Assembly: GCA_947561395.2 (NCBI GenBank)
Contig: OX387187.1
Location: 27,695,829-27,759,828 of the forward strand
Direction: 5' to 3'
Length of the DNA: 64,000 nucleotides
Source of the DNA: Buxus sempervirens
Lineage: Eukaryota; Streptophyta; Magnoliopsida; Buxales; Buxaceae
In this document: positions 49,144-60,764 of the stretch, piece after piece
How the letters are laid out: each line of letters opens with the position of its first letter
Numbering within the stretch: position 1 is the stretch's first letter
Translations under genes and position numbers: made by a program
Notes under the pieces: model-generated
What the model saw: the letters and a program-made list of their open reading frames with translations, nothing else
The model's database searches: none
What the model was told of the DNA's origin: nothing

Positions 49144-52100
49144 ATGGGTTGCAATTGGTTTTCTTCAGAAACAGGAATCTATTACAGCAAGCACAGACCT
49201 GTACAACTCCCATCGACTCCATTTCTTGATGTTGTTTCCTTCATTTTCTCACTTGAACATAATGGGGTTTCAGCATTTGTCGATTCCTCGTCTGGGTTCT
49301 CAATCCCTTACTCCAAACTGCAATCTCTGGTGAAATCCATGGCTTCTGGTCTCCATGGAGTTGGGATTTCTAAAGGGGATGTGGTTCTGATTCTATTGCC
49401 GAATTCTGTTTACTTCCCTGTTATTTTCTTGGGTGTTTTGTCGATCGGTGCTATCGCAACTACCATGAATCCTCTCAGTGCTCTTGGTGAGGTCAAGAAA
49501 AGGATTTGTGATTCCAATGCAAGTCTGGTTTTTACAATATCTGGCAAAGCCAAGATGTTAAAGGAACTGGGTGTTGAAGTAGTTGGGGTCCCTGAGAATG
49601 TTGAATCCAATTCTGTTTCATTTGAATTCTCCTGCTTCAATAACCTTATTTTGAGCAATCCCAATTCAGCACCAAAGCCTATCATTAACCAGAAAGATAC
49701 AGCAGTGATTGTCTATTCTTCGGGTACTAGTGGTGTTAGCAAAGGGGTTGTTATAACACATGAGAATCTGATAGCCATGGTTGAGCACTTTGTTCGATTT
49801 GAAGCTTCACAATATGAGAACCCCAGTTCAGAGAATGTGTACTTGGATACCATACCAATGTTCCATATTTACGGCCTTTCGTTATTTGTGATGGGATTAG
49901 TGTCATTAGGATCAATAATTGTGATTATGAGGAGATTTGACGCAGATGAAATGGTGAAAGCTATCAGTAAGTTCAAAGTCACCCACTTTCCAGTCGTTCC
50001 ACCGATATTGATAGCCATGATCAGAAGAAAATCAGTCCTTGGTGGTGATGGCTTCAGTAGTTTGAAGCAGGTTTCAAGTGGGGCAGCACCAGTAAGCGTG
50101 AAAATCATAGGAGAATTTCTTAAGGCTTTTCCTCATGTTGATTTTATTCAGGTATCAAAACTTGTCCATCTCTTGAATATGGATATATAGATATTTGAAT
50201 CAGTCTTTGTTACATAATTTGATGCCCATAAAGATAAGACATGGATTGAAAATCACAATGTAACTTCTACATTTGTTTTTATATTTTCTTCTTGGCAATG
50301 ACAGATGGTTAATAGTCAGGTCATGCTTTACATTTTCAATTTTCTGCTTCCTCTTGTTTGCATTAGAGCTTTTTTTTTTCCCTTTATTTCTAACATATTT
50401 CTTCGATATCATTCCATCTCTTTGATTGTATAAGTTTGAACTTGAATGGATCTCTATTCTCGTAATTTGATGCACATACATATTGAACATAAATGATTCA
50501 AAAATCTGGGCAAAACAGCTTCTTTTCAATAAAAGAATTGGTAGTATTTATTTCATGCTTTGTATCTTAGATTTTCTAGCTGCCCTTTTGTTTGCATTAG
50601 CTTCTCATTTTGTTGTCCTAGTTATAGGGCACTTCTTCTATTTCAGATTATTGATAAAAAAAAACTCTCGTTAATGAATAAATCTATTGCTTAGTTCTCT
50701 ATCAATTAGATTGAATTTGCAGTTTTAGTTACCTTAGGACTGATAAAAGAGTAATTCTTGCTTGTTCCTTTGCTTAAAGGACTTGCCTTGAATTTCTTGT
50801 CAGGGCTATGGTATGACCGAGACCACAGCAGTGGGAACTCGTGGCTTCAATACTGAAAAGTTTCAGAAATATTCTTCAATAGGGCTATTGGCTCCAAACA
50901 TGCAAGCTAAGGTGGTAGATTGGAAGACAGGGTCCCCTTTACCTCCTCTTGACCGTGGGGAGCTATGGCTTCGTGGACCCAGTATCATGAAAGGTAATAC
51001 ATTACCTAAGTTTCTGATATCTAGCAAGGCTTGTAATACTGAAATGCTAGTTAACTTCTGCAAGGTTTTTGTAGATCTGTTTGCCATGTTCTTTATGCCC
51101 TGTTTGGTACAGATTTGTAAGTGCAAGTAAAGGCTTTTTCTTGTGAAACACACTCCAATCAAATGCTTTGACTGAATTTATAACGGCCTTTTTCTTGTTA
51201 TCTTCCATTTAGATTATCTACATGGTTTTCGGTTGACATAGTTTATTTTACTTTTACTGCTTTAGTCCATCAGCTACAATCCTATTCAAAGCCCTTACGT
51301 TCCCATGAAGTCACTTGCATAATCAAGGGAAATCATAGCATTTATTGTTATCACATATTTTTTCAGGGTATCTAAATGATGATCATGCAACAAGATTGGC
51401 AGTAGATAAAGATGGTTGGCTACATACTGGAGACATTGCTTATTTTGATGAAGATGGATTCTTATATATAGTGGATCGCTTGAAAGAGATGATCAAGTAC
51501 AAGGGGTTTCAGGTAGTTCATATCCAGAACTGTCCATTCATTCTCCAAATCTTTAGTAAACGAATACAAAAACCACCCCATTCTCCAAATCACTAGTATT
51601 ATTAACTTGGGATAAGGAACTTCAATTAATTTGTGCATGCCTACAGATTAGTAAACGAATACAAAAACCACCCCATTCAAAGGAAGGTTCGTCTTTGATG
51701 CAGAAAATGAGGCTATGTTTGGACCTGGATTTGGGGAGAAAAGAAAAGAAACCTAAAAAGGAAAAGAAGAGAAGAGAAAATAAAAGAAAAGTAATGATTT
51801 TTTTTCTTTTCTGGTGTTTTGGATGAGATGAGAAATGGGAAGAAAAGAAAAATATATTTTAATAAGATAATGGGTTGGGGTGATGTTGGTGGGTGAATGG
51901 GAGTGGGTTGGTGCTCGTAGGTTGATGGGGCGGCAGCAGTGATAATGATGGTGGTGGTCGTGGCCTAGTGGGTGATGGTGGTGGGCTGATAGGGGTGGTG
52001 GTGGGATGGTTGCAGGCCATGGTAGGGTGGTAGCAATGATGGCGTTGGTGGGGTGGTGGGCGGTGATGGGTGGTGATGGTTGTGGGATAGTAGGGTTGGT

Positions 52101-53530
52101 GGTGGTGGTGGGGTGGATGGTGGTGGTGGTGGGCGGTGGTGGTGGGATGGTAGGGGTAGTGGTTGGAATGGCAATGGCTGGTGGTAGTGGTGGGTGCTAC
52201 TAATGGGGGCGTTGCTGGGGTGTTGGTGGTGAGTGAACTGGTGATAGGAGTGGCAGTGGTGGGTTATGGTAGTGGTGGGTGGTGCTAGTGTTGGGGTGGG
52301 TGGGTGGTGTGACTTGTGAGTAGTGGTAAGTGATGGCGAATTTTCTTTTCTTTCAAAATCTCTGCCTTTTTTGAGAAAGAGAAAGAGGAAAAGAAAATTT
52401 GGAGAGAAAATCTAACTTTCCTTCGTTCTAATCAAACAAGAGAAAAGAAAATTTTAGCCTTTTCTTTTCTTTTCTCCCAAAATCCAATATTCCAAACACA
52501 GCCTAAGACAAATATGAACCTTTTCTTGCTCTGCTTAAATCTTGGAAACATAGCTGTTAAGGGATATTCTGATTTTGATCAGACCAGTGTGGGGGACCAT
52601 ATGGATTATCTTTCACAATGGAAGAACCCTCAGTTGTGATTGTGAAATATATAGCAACAAATTTCTGATGACAATAGAACATGTGTATGCCTGTAAGCTC
52701 ATCTTTGAATTGTATTGACACTTGAATTTCTGTTTTGATAATGTGTCACCTACGCAGATTGCCCCGGCTGATTTAGAAGCTGTATTATGTTTCCATCCAG
52801 AGATCCTTGATGCTGCTGTAACATCGTAAGCATACACACGTGATTTTTCTTCTTCTTCCCTCTTTATTATAATTAATTAGATCTGTGTCCTGTTATTTAG
52901 AGAAATGGATGAAGAAGCTGGGGAAATACCAGTTGCATTTGTAGTAAAAAGGCATGGCAGTGCACTCTCTCAAGCAGATGTGATAAATTATGTAGCTGGA
53001 CGGGTACTTCATTTTGAGCAAAATGGCCCCCATGATTCTGTTCATTACATTCTTGTCTGTTCATTTGCGATTATATAAGAAGAAATGATGCCCATTTTTA
53101 AGACTGCGTGGACATGCTTTCAAACAATTCTCCCCACAATTTGAGCTTGCATTATATTCTGTACAGGCATCTTGAATTGTGAAGCATACACCAAGCAATG
53201 GAAATAGGAAAAATCAATTAACAAATTCAAAACAGTTTCTCCTTTGAAATGGACTAACAAAATGTCTTTTTACACTAGATGTTTTTCTCATTTTTGAATT
53301 TATGAAATTCCCATTTCTTTAGAATGTTTCAATTCAATAGTAAAATGTTTCCTACCCCTTTTTCCTTGAACACTTGTGTGATTTTGTAATTGATGAATGG
53401 CTCCCTTTTCATGCAGGTTGCACCTTACAAGAAGGTGAGAAAGGTGGTGTTTATACTCTCCATTCCCAAGTCTGCGGCCGGCAAGATCCTTAGAAGACAA
53501 CTCAGGGACTACTTGAGTTGTAAACTTTAA
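49144..53530 (+). CDS. 4CLL6: 4-coumarate:CoA ligase-like acyl-CoA synthetase (4CLL6 type), peroxisomal
   Basis: An ANL-superfamily enzyme that activates a carboxylic acid to acyl-AMP and then to its CoA thioester. Six GT-AG exons: 49144-50151, 50804-50993, 51367-51512, 52758-52825, 52901-53003, 53417-53530, giving 542 aa. Seen: the AMP-binding P-loop [12 protein letters not shown] (191-202; T to S and P to S versus the usual SSGTTGLPKG), GYGMTE at 337, the TGD hinge (WLHTGD), YKGFQIAP and the catalytic Lys 528 in PKSAAGK. The C-terminus SCKL ends in CKL, a plant PTS1 variant, so peroxisomal import is likely. [21 protein letters not shown] and QAKVVDW match Arabidopsis At4g19010 (from memory), which feeds the ubiquinone ring precursor p-coumarate into peroxisomal side-chain shortening. 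That role is by orthology; substrate preference is not proven. Confidence 0.92.
51711..52503. mobile_element. PIF/Harbinger-like MITE with a GGT-rich core in 4CLL6 intron 3
   Basis: Terminal inverted repeats ggctatgtttgga ... tccaaacacagcc, extended by gagaaaagaaaagaaa on both sides, enclose 793 bp. Flanks TGA and TAA would be a mutated 3-bp duplication. The middle (51930-52330) is a long imperfect (ggt)n/(gtg)n microsatellite, which creates spurious frames on both strands. Confidence 0.65.
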
Positions 53531-55051
53531 ATGTTAACTTGGACAGAAAAAAGACTGCAATAATGAAAATGAAAATCATACAATATTACATTATACATAA
53601 GATAAAATAATTTTTAAACTATTTCAAACATTTTATTTTTTGTTTACCATGTGATTTATGTACAGATCAAGCTGTTTTATATAAGTAAATTACTATTACA
53701 TTATTTTTTAAACTAGTATCTTCACAAGCAAATGGCACCAAAATGCTGCTTACCATCAATGTTGGGGTCAATCTGGGAAAAATTAAAAATAGTAATAATA
53801 ATGATAAGTTGAACTTTTCAACTCATTATTATTTTTTAAACTAGTATCTTCACAAGCAAATGGCACCAAAATGCTGCTTACTATTACATTATTTTTTTGT
53901 TTGCCATTGTTTTATTTAAAAAAGAACTTTTCATAAATGGTAAGTCTAACCTTATCATATAAAGAAGTCTTTAAAACAAGTTTTAAGTATATCCATTAAA
54001 ACTTTTAAATATTACAAGTATGCCTTTGTAAAATGAGTTTTCAAAAAAAAAAGAAAAGAAAAGAAAAGGGTCTGGGGATGATTCCTCTATTGCATTTTTG
54101 AAACTCATTTTAGGAAAAATCATTCCCAAATTGCAACAAATCAATTGCTTTATGACAAGAATTCCTTCCAAGGTTTGGAATGAGTTTCCAGAATGAACGT
54201 CAAACAACGCCTTAGTTATATTGCTTTCCATTTTGATCTTGCTGGCATCATCTTCTTTGCTTTGTATTTGCTTCTTGAGAAATATTTGTATACAATGTTT
54301 CATTGCCTTCTTTTAGCTATTCCAAGGTTGCATATTTTTTATATGCCCTTATTGGTTATTAGGAGAGAATTTTTGGCATTGAACATAGTATCTTTCATTT
54401 GTACCATATCTCAAATTTCTATGGCAAATTGCTGATTAAACAAGCGAATCTTCCAGGAAAGTGAGGAACTATGTCCTATCCTTTCCTCAATTCAAATCTG
54501 GCCCAGCTACTTCCTTATTCCAGATGCAAATTGTGCACGACACGTTTTTCGGCATGACCGGCTCAAACCGACGTGGTTTAGGCAGTGACAACTCCAAAAG
54601 AACCTAAACCGCGCCGGTTCAAGCCGGTCATGCCGTAAAGTGGGGTCAACATACAAACCACACACATTGCGCTTGCTTTTCCGTTTGTTTAAAGTTTAAA
54701 CCAAGAGACTATTTTCGCATTTTGTTCTTTTCTTGAGGAAATTTCTTGTTTGGAGTAACTGAAATTACGAAAATTCCACCGTTCTCAAGTCAAACTATAT
54801 TGGTATTTCCGTCATTCAATAAACACAAATATGCCCCCTTCCTCCTCATAAAAGATTCAAACATGTGAGGGGTATTTTCGTCACTTCACAACCGATTAAA
54901 CCGTAATTTTTGAAATTCCCGGGAAATTCGGTTACTATTCCGTTGGAAGGACAGAAGCTAATCTTCAATCCAACGGCCACTCATGTCCACACAAATTTTT
55001 ACCCAAAGGAGATGCTCTCTCTATATAGCAAGCTCTTATCTTTCTGGTCTC
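53531..55051. other. Intergenic region 4CLL6-PLGG1
   Basis: Contains the 4CLL6 3' UTR, a ~58-bp direct duplication (actagtatcttcacaagcaa) at about 53712 and 53836, the foldback at 54550-54635, and the PLGG1 upstream region with ctctatatagca near 55017. No additional gene; short frames are unsupported. Confidence 0.6.
54550..54635. repeat. 86-bp perfect-looking hairpin upstream of PLGG1
   Basis: cggcatgaccggctcaaacc and its mirror ggttcaagccggtcatgccg form ~35-bp arms with only a few mismatches and a short loop, about 420 bp before the PLGG1 start. Most likely a small MITE; a hairpin RNA is possible but unproven. Confidence 0.65.
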
Positions 55052-58000
55052 ATGGCGATCACTTCAGTCATTCACCGAAACTTCCCACTCTCCCCTCCCA
55101 ATCACCCCACCTGGGACGTCCTTCAGAGGTTGCGTGACTCAAGATCCAAATTACATGAATTTCCACGAACTCGTTCGGCTTCTTCTGGTTCCATCCATGC
55201 CTTACAAAGACACCCACAAGGACAAAACATTTTTATACCCGTTAGAGTTATCGGTCATCGATCACGGTTCTTGAACATGGACCATGAAGAGAGTTGCTCT
55301 TACAGTAGAATTACTGCAAAATCCATGGGCGCAGGGAGTGGGAAGGTGTCATCTGGGTATGAAAATGTCAGTGATGGGTTTCCTCCCTTTTCCAGCATTT
55401 TTGGTTAATTTTCTTCTGTTTTTAGTCAGGTGGTTTGATTGAATTGATAGGCTGTTGGCAGGTTTTTGGGATTTTGCATCTTGTTATCTCGCTTGGGATT
55501 ATCCTGGCCATGGATAAGTTCTTGAAGAGGGCTTTTGTGGCCGCTGCCATCAAGTTCCCGAGTGCTCTATTCGGGATGTTCTGCATATTCTCCGTTCTGA
55601 TGATTCTTGACTCTGTTGTTCCGCCTGCTGCGATGAGTTTGATGAACTTCTTTGAACCAGCAAATATGTTTATACAGAGGTGGCTACCATTGTTTTATGT
55701 TCCTTCATTGGTTGTTTTGCCTTTGGCAGTGAAGGATATCCCCGCGGCTTCAGGGGTCAAGATCTGTTTAATTTTAGGTATCTCAAACTTTGGACTACTT
55801 CAATTTTAGCAAAAAGCCATTGAAGTGATGCACATTTTGGATTTGATTGGTGTGGCTGCTTAATTTAATTGATCGAAAGAAAAACATTAATCTCTCCCTC
55901 TCTATGGTATTTCGTCAGAATTATCTGTGATCTGTGTAAATTTTTCTTCAAGATTTGTTCAAGCATAAGCAAACATGACTTGGTTTTAAATCTGAAATTT
56001 GGAACATATGTTCTTACAGAAGTGATGTCAATATATTATTTTCTCTAATTTTTCCTTGAGACACTACATTTATGGAACAGGAAATTTATTTTCTAATAAG
56101 TTTTTTCCTTCAGTTGGAGGTTGGCTGGCTTCGCTTTGTGTTGCGGGCTACACAGCTATAGCTGTAAGGAAAATGGTAAAGACAGAAATGATACCAGCGG
56201 AACCGATGTCAAAGACCTCTCCATTCTCGGTCATCGAAATGTATATATGCACTGGAGTTTTCCTTTCATCATTTGCTTTGGCCTTACAATACCCAACAGC
56301 ACTGGGCACTGCTGCAAGAACTTGCCTTCCTTTCCTTCTTGCTGCAACTGTGTTAGGCTACATGGTTGGTTCTGGGTAAGATTTCTTCTCTTTATTGGTA
56401 TACCAGAATTGTTGCACATTATCACAAGTCCTTTCTAAATTTTTCCTAAGAATAACCTATTATATGTTGTCACATTGTAGGTTGCCATCTGCTGTGAAGA
56501 AGGTCTTCCATCCAATTATTTGCTGTGGATTATCTGCAGATTTGGCTGCACTGGCATTTGGGTATTTCTCCCAGTCTGGGTTGGATGCTGTTCTAGGTAC
56601 AAAACCCACTTCCATTCTAGAACTTGTTCACTATTCATTATGTTTGTCTCTGCTACTTCTACTGCAAAGTTGAAGTGTTCGTGATATGTAATAAGCCTAT
56701 GTTGGAGATTTGTAGGTCACATACCTTACAGAAGATTAGAAGGGTGTCCTTTATAACAATACCATATTCCTAAATAGTACTAAGAAAAAGTGTTTAGTCT
56801 TTAATTCTTTGGCTCCTATAAATATATCATGTCAATATTCAAAGGGTTTCTACAGGATATTACCTCACAAATATGCCATCTAATCCTGGAGCTGGTGACA
56901 TTCTGATGGGATTTCTGGGATCTGTTATTATTTCATTTGCCTTTTCAATGTTCAAACAGAGAAAGGTAACAAACTGTTATAGTTAGAAGTTTCACATGAA
57001 CGGTTCCTTCAATTCATGTCTTCTATATATTTGGTCACATCCACTTATCAAGAGCTCTTCTAGAAGCTATTTAGTTTCCTTTAGGCAATTACAAATAACC
57101 TAATATTCTGTGAAATGATATCGGCTCTCTTATACCTTTGCAGCTTGTTACGAGGCACGCAGCAGAGATTTTTACATCCATCATTATTGCAACATTATTC
57201 TCATTGTATTCAACCGCATTCATAGGGCGTCTTATTGGGTTAGAACCTAATTTGACTATATCTATTCTGCCTAGATGCATAACTGTGGCATTAGCACTCA
57301 GCATTGTGTCTTTATTTGAAGGTACAGTGAGCTATTAATACCATCTGCTTCTGGTTACTTCTTCTTGTTTTCTGATTCTATATATCATCAGTGACTTGAT
57401 TAAACAAAACCATGATATTTCAAGGAAAGCATATTGTGTTCATCCAGAGTTTCATTCCAGCCACTATTTCAGTCTTGGTCTTGATCACATCACTTATCAA
57501 TAACCAGTTATGGAAGCTAAAATATATAGATACTTACGAGGACTCAGGTTTCTAATTGATGCAGGTGCCAATGCATCCCTCACCGCAGCTGTGGTTGTAT
57601 TAACTGGTCTGGTTGGAGCAAATTTTGTGCAAGTAGTGCTTGATAAACTTCGCTTTGATGATCCTATTGCTCGAGGAATAGCCACTGCATCTAGGTAAAT
57701 GCAACTCTCATTGCTTTTACTATTATTACTGATATTTTTGTTATTGCTTTTATTGTTATTTAGCCTGAGTAGATTACTCGCCGCTAGCTTTTGTTGAAAT
57801 TGAAGAACATAGATCAACCCATTTGAAAAATCAACCCCCCAGAAAAAAATCTCACCATAAATTACTTAACAAGCATAAATGCATAATGCTTATATCAAAT
57901 TTCATGAATACGGAGAGTAGAAAAAATTTATGAAGATTCATATTGATACCTCAACTTGCTCTTCGGCTGGCTGTTTGCAGTGCTCATGGATTGGGAACAG

Positions 58001-58131
58001 CAGCATTGTCAGCAAAGGAACCCGAGGCTCTTCCATTCTGCGCCATCGCTTACGGCCTTACCGGCATATTTGGTTCACTGATTTGCTCAGTTCCAGCAAT
58101 CAGACAAAGCTTGCTTTTGATTGTTGGCTGA
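55052..58131 (+). CDS. PLGG1: Plastidal glycolate/glycerate translocator 1 (PLGG1, LrgA/LrgB-like)
   Basis: The chloroplast inner-envelope carrier that exports glycolate and re-imports glycerate in photorespiration (family knowledge). Eight exons: 55052-55345, 55462-55777, 56114-56375, 56481-56596, 56856-56965, 57144-57321, 57565-57694, 57981-58131, about 518 aa (Arabidopsis PLGG1 is ~512). The N-terminal ~95 residues are Ser/Arg-rich, low in acidic residues, and fit a transit peptide. Then come the LrgA-like part (IKFPSALFGMFCIFSVLMI, FIQRWLPLFYVPSLVVLPL, GGWLASLCVAGYTAIAVRKM) and the LrgB-like part (GDILMGFLGS, FKQRKLVTRHAAEIF, SILPRCITVALALSIVSLFEG, ASSAHGLGTAALSAKEPEAL), close to At1g32080. 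The exon 1/exon 2 junction is uncertain: an acceptor at 55426 would also keep frame and add 12 residues. An upstream in-frame ATG at 54983 is less likely because a TATA-like tatata follows it. Convergent with the P450. Confidence 0.95.
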
Positions 58132-58458
58132 AATCACATTTCTATTTATTTGTCATTGCAATTGGTTTTTGATTTTTAGCACAAGTCCTTAGCCTACTTT
58201 TCAATTCAACAAGAACTATCAACTGAAATGGGGTAGAACATACAAACCCCTTCATCACCTAGCCAAAATATTGCATCCACAAGTTCCATAGATGTGTAGA
58301 TGAGAAGGAAAGACATGAATAACCTTTTTTCTTCTATCATTTCACTCTGTAAATACATGAGACACTGGTTATTTAATGGAGCTAGTTACAACATATCTGT
58401 AGTAAATCACAACACATTCATTACAATGGATCTGATCTCTCTTCCTTATCATCTTACA
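58132..58458. other. Shared 3' intergenic gap between PLGG1 and the P450
   Basis: Only 327 bp separate the two stop codons, so the 3' UTRs of these convergent genes probably approach or overlap each other. No repeat or further gene seen. Confidence 0.6.
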
Positions 58459-59973
58459 TTATTTTACCCTAGCACATAAGTGGACCCTCAATGGATTCTT
58501 CATAACAGTGGTAAACTCATCCTTCTCTGTCAAATCAACATCATCACCATCAACAGGCTTCCATTCAAACTCCTTCACCAAATTTGCCAGAAAGTACTCC
58601 AAATGAAGCAAAGCCAAACCATATCCAGGACAAATCCTCCTCCCAGCACCAAAAGGCATCATCTTAATCTCCCTACTTCCTGTTATATCAAACACTTCCT
58701 CTCCACTCAAAAACCTCTCAGGCTTAAACTCCATTGGATCCTCCCAGACCTTTGGATCCCGCCCCATCTCTGCCACCATGAAATTCACAGAACCATTCTT
58801 CGGAATAACATATCCATCCAACATGAAATCCTCTGTAACCGCATGTGGCAGTACAAAGTGCGCCGGTGGATGCATCCTCAGACCCTCCATAACTACAGCT
58901 TTCAGATAGTGCATGTTCTGCAAATCTTCTTCTTTGATCTCTTCCCCCTCTTTTGTCACTCTTTGAATCTCTTCAAACAACTTCGTTTGTACATGTTGGT
59001 GCTTCACCAAGTTAGCCATGATCCACTGCAACGCCGTCGAGGTCGTGTCTGTACCAGCGTTCAAGAACTCCGAGCACAAGGACACCATCTCTTGATCGTT
59101 GAGGTTCCTATTCTCATCTGGGAGCTGGAGATCCAAAAGGGTATCCACATAACACAAAACAGAATCTGCTACTTCTTCCCTCTTCGGTTTCTTGTTTTCT
59201 TCTCGAGCTCTTACCAGAGGAATCAGTACATGTTCCTGATTTTGACGTAGCTGTTTGAGCTCCCTCCAACTCTTCCGAAACAGGATCTTCGTCAATCTGG
59301 GTAAGATATTAAGGATAGTGAAACTATCTAATCTCAATAATAGCGATCTCTGCGCATCTTCGATCCTTCTAATGGTTTTCTCATCAAGCTTTTCTCCGAA
59401 GCACATGAGAGCGAGTAAACAGAACATGGCGTACCGGAAGTCATCCACAACGCAAAGGGGCTCACCTGAATCGACAACTTGGGATCTGAGCCTGTTGATG
59501 AGTATATCCAAAACCCATTTGCGAGCGTGAGCGTAGGACTTCACCCGTGAAGGGTGGAAGATTTCCGAGGTTAGATTCCGGCGGAGAAACCTCCACAGAG
59601 GGCCGTAACCTGCAGAGTTGATGTTATGTTGGTTACTGGTTATGATCTGATTGGTCGCGGACGCCGGTGGTCGGTCAGCGAAGATGGCTCCGTTTTGTAT
59701 AAGGGTTTGATGGGCTAGGGCGTGGGTGGAGATGAAGATGGCGGGACGGAAGCCCAAGTAGACAGTTATGATCGGACCATACTTGATACTGAGTTGACGA
59801 AGGATGAGTTCGATGTCGGAGAACGATTTGCCGACCCAGAAGAGTAAGCCGATGATGGGTATGGCGGAGGGGCCTGGTGGGAGTGTTCTAGGGTTCTTCT
59901 GTGGCTTGAGAATAAAGAATTTGAAAGCCACAGAGATGCACAGTGAGAGAAGGAGAACGAACCAAAACCCCAT
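58459..59973 (-). CDS. CYP89A: Cytochrome P450, CYP89A-type, intronless
   Basis: A membrane-anchored haem monooxygenase of the ER. Start chosen at 59973 (MGFWFVLLLSLCISVAFKF), giving 504 aa, the usual CYP89A length. The frame stays open upstream to an ATG at 60273 beyond the likely TATA box, and an in-frame ATG at 60039 would add 22 non-family residues. Seen in order: an N-terminal anchor helix, the proline hinge LPPGPSAIPIIG, the C-helix WRFLRRNLTSE, the I-helix AGTDTTST, the K-helix EGLR, FKPERF and the haem loop PFGAGRRICPG with Cys 448. ADRPPASATNQIITSNQHNI and HPSRVKSYAHARKWVL are typical of CYP89A. CYP89A9 oxidises chlorophyll catabolites in senescence; whether this member does is unknown. 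A relic of a tandem sister lies at 60765. Confidence 0.93.
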   Translation of the reverse strand: MGFWFVLLLSLCISVAFKFFILKPQKNPRTLPPGPSAIPIIGLLFWVGKSFSDIELILRQLSIKYGPIITVYLGFRPAIFISTHALAHQTLIQNGAIFADRPPASATNQIITSNQHNINSAGYGPLWRFLRRNLTSEIFHPSRVKSYAHARKWVLDILINRLRSQVVDSGEPLCVVDDFRYAMFCLLALMCFGEKLDEKTIRRIEDAQRSLLLRLDSFTILNILPRLTKILFRKSWRELKQLRQNQEHVLIPLVRAREENKKPKREEVADSVLCYVDTLLDLQLPDENRNLNDQEMVSLCSEFLNAGTDTTSTALQWIMANLVKHQHVQTKLFEEIQRVTKEGEEIKEEDLQNMHYLKAVVMEGLRMHPPAHFVLPHAVTEDFMLDGYVIPKNGSVNFMVAEMGRDPKVWEDPMEFKPERFLSGEEVFDITGSREIKMMPFGAGRRICPGYGLALLHLEYFLANLVKEFEWKPVDGDDVDLTEKDEFTTVMKNPLRVHLCARVK

Positions 59974-60223
59974 TGCTGATGAAACAAGAGAGAGAGACTG
60001 TTGAGAAGTCTGAGATGAGATGAGCTTCTTTATATCCATTCGAAGAAAGAGAGAAGTCTTTGATTTCGAGGAGGAAGCAGAAAAAGTCTTTGATTTCGAG
60101 AGGTGGGAAACATTTTTTTGTATTGAATGCGACAGGGAACCCGTATGAGACCGGCAATCTTGTTGACTCTCTAGATGAGAGCGAACAAAGAAATTTTTTG
60201 AGGTTTGAGAGGGACAACAGAGA

Positions 60224-60236
60224 TATTTAAAGGCGA
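60224..60236 (-). promoter_or_regulatory. Likely TATA box of the CYP89A gene
   Basis: On the minus strand cctttaaatatctctg lies ~250 bp before the chosen ATG. This gives a 5' leader of roughly 220 nt and argues against the ATG at 60273 as the translation start. Confidence 0.5.
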
Positions 60237-60764
60237 AGCCAGGGTGATCCGGAACTGTAGGAATTGAATGCATTTCCTCTCCTCCGTTTCATGGTACCAT
60301 TCGTCATTCGTGACAGGGACGAGAGAGATAATAATAGGCATATTATTTTCAATATATTTAATAACATATTATTTTAAATGAGATATTAATTTTTCAATAT
60401 GCATTATATTATTTTCATGTGTAATTTTTAATATGAAAACTCTAAATTTAATCTCAATAATCAATGTCGACCAAAAAAAATTTTAGATTCTAATTGTATG
60501 ATTAAATTTGAAAATCTATGATATTTGAACAAGATTAGGGATTTTGAAAATCAGTGAATACAATTTGGATTATCAAAATCCAAATTATAATCCATAATCC
60601 ATAATGCCCATCAAAACGTCACCATAAATACATGATTAGCCACCTAGAAACTGTCAAAAAAAAAAAAAAAAAGAAAAGAAAAAACACATGCATTAGAATT
60701 TAGAATGGCACCCAAAATATGGTGTAAATGAAATCACTACACATATTTATGTGTGTATGAAATG

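Noticed and set aside
52006-52203. Gly/Val-rich and, on the other strand, Pro/His-rich frames
   Set aside because: Both are translations of the GGT/GTG microsatellite in a MITE.
54983-55051. Upstream in-frame ATG for PLGG1 (adds 23 residues)
   Set aside because: It precedes a TATA-like tatata at ~55020, and the added residues are not typical of the transit peptide; the ATG at 55052 is preferred, though not proven.
58480-59250. A 256-residue plus-strand frame opposite the P450
   Set aside because: Antisense shadow of a well-supported P450 coding region.
59974-60273. A 100-residue N-terminal extension of the P450
   Set aside because: CYP89A proteins begin at the membrane anchor, and the extension starts upstream of the probable TATA box and has no homology that I recognise.
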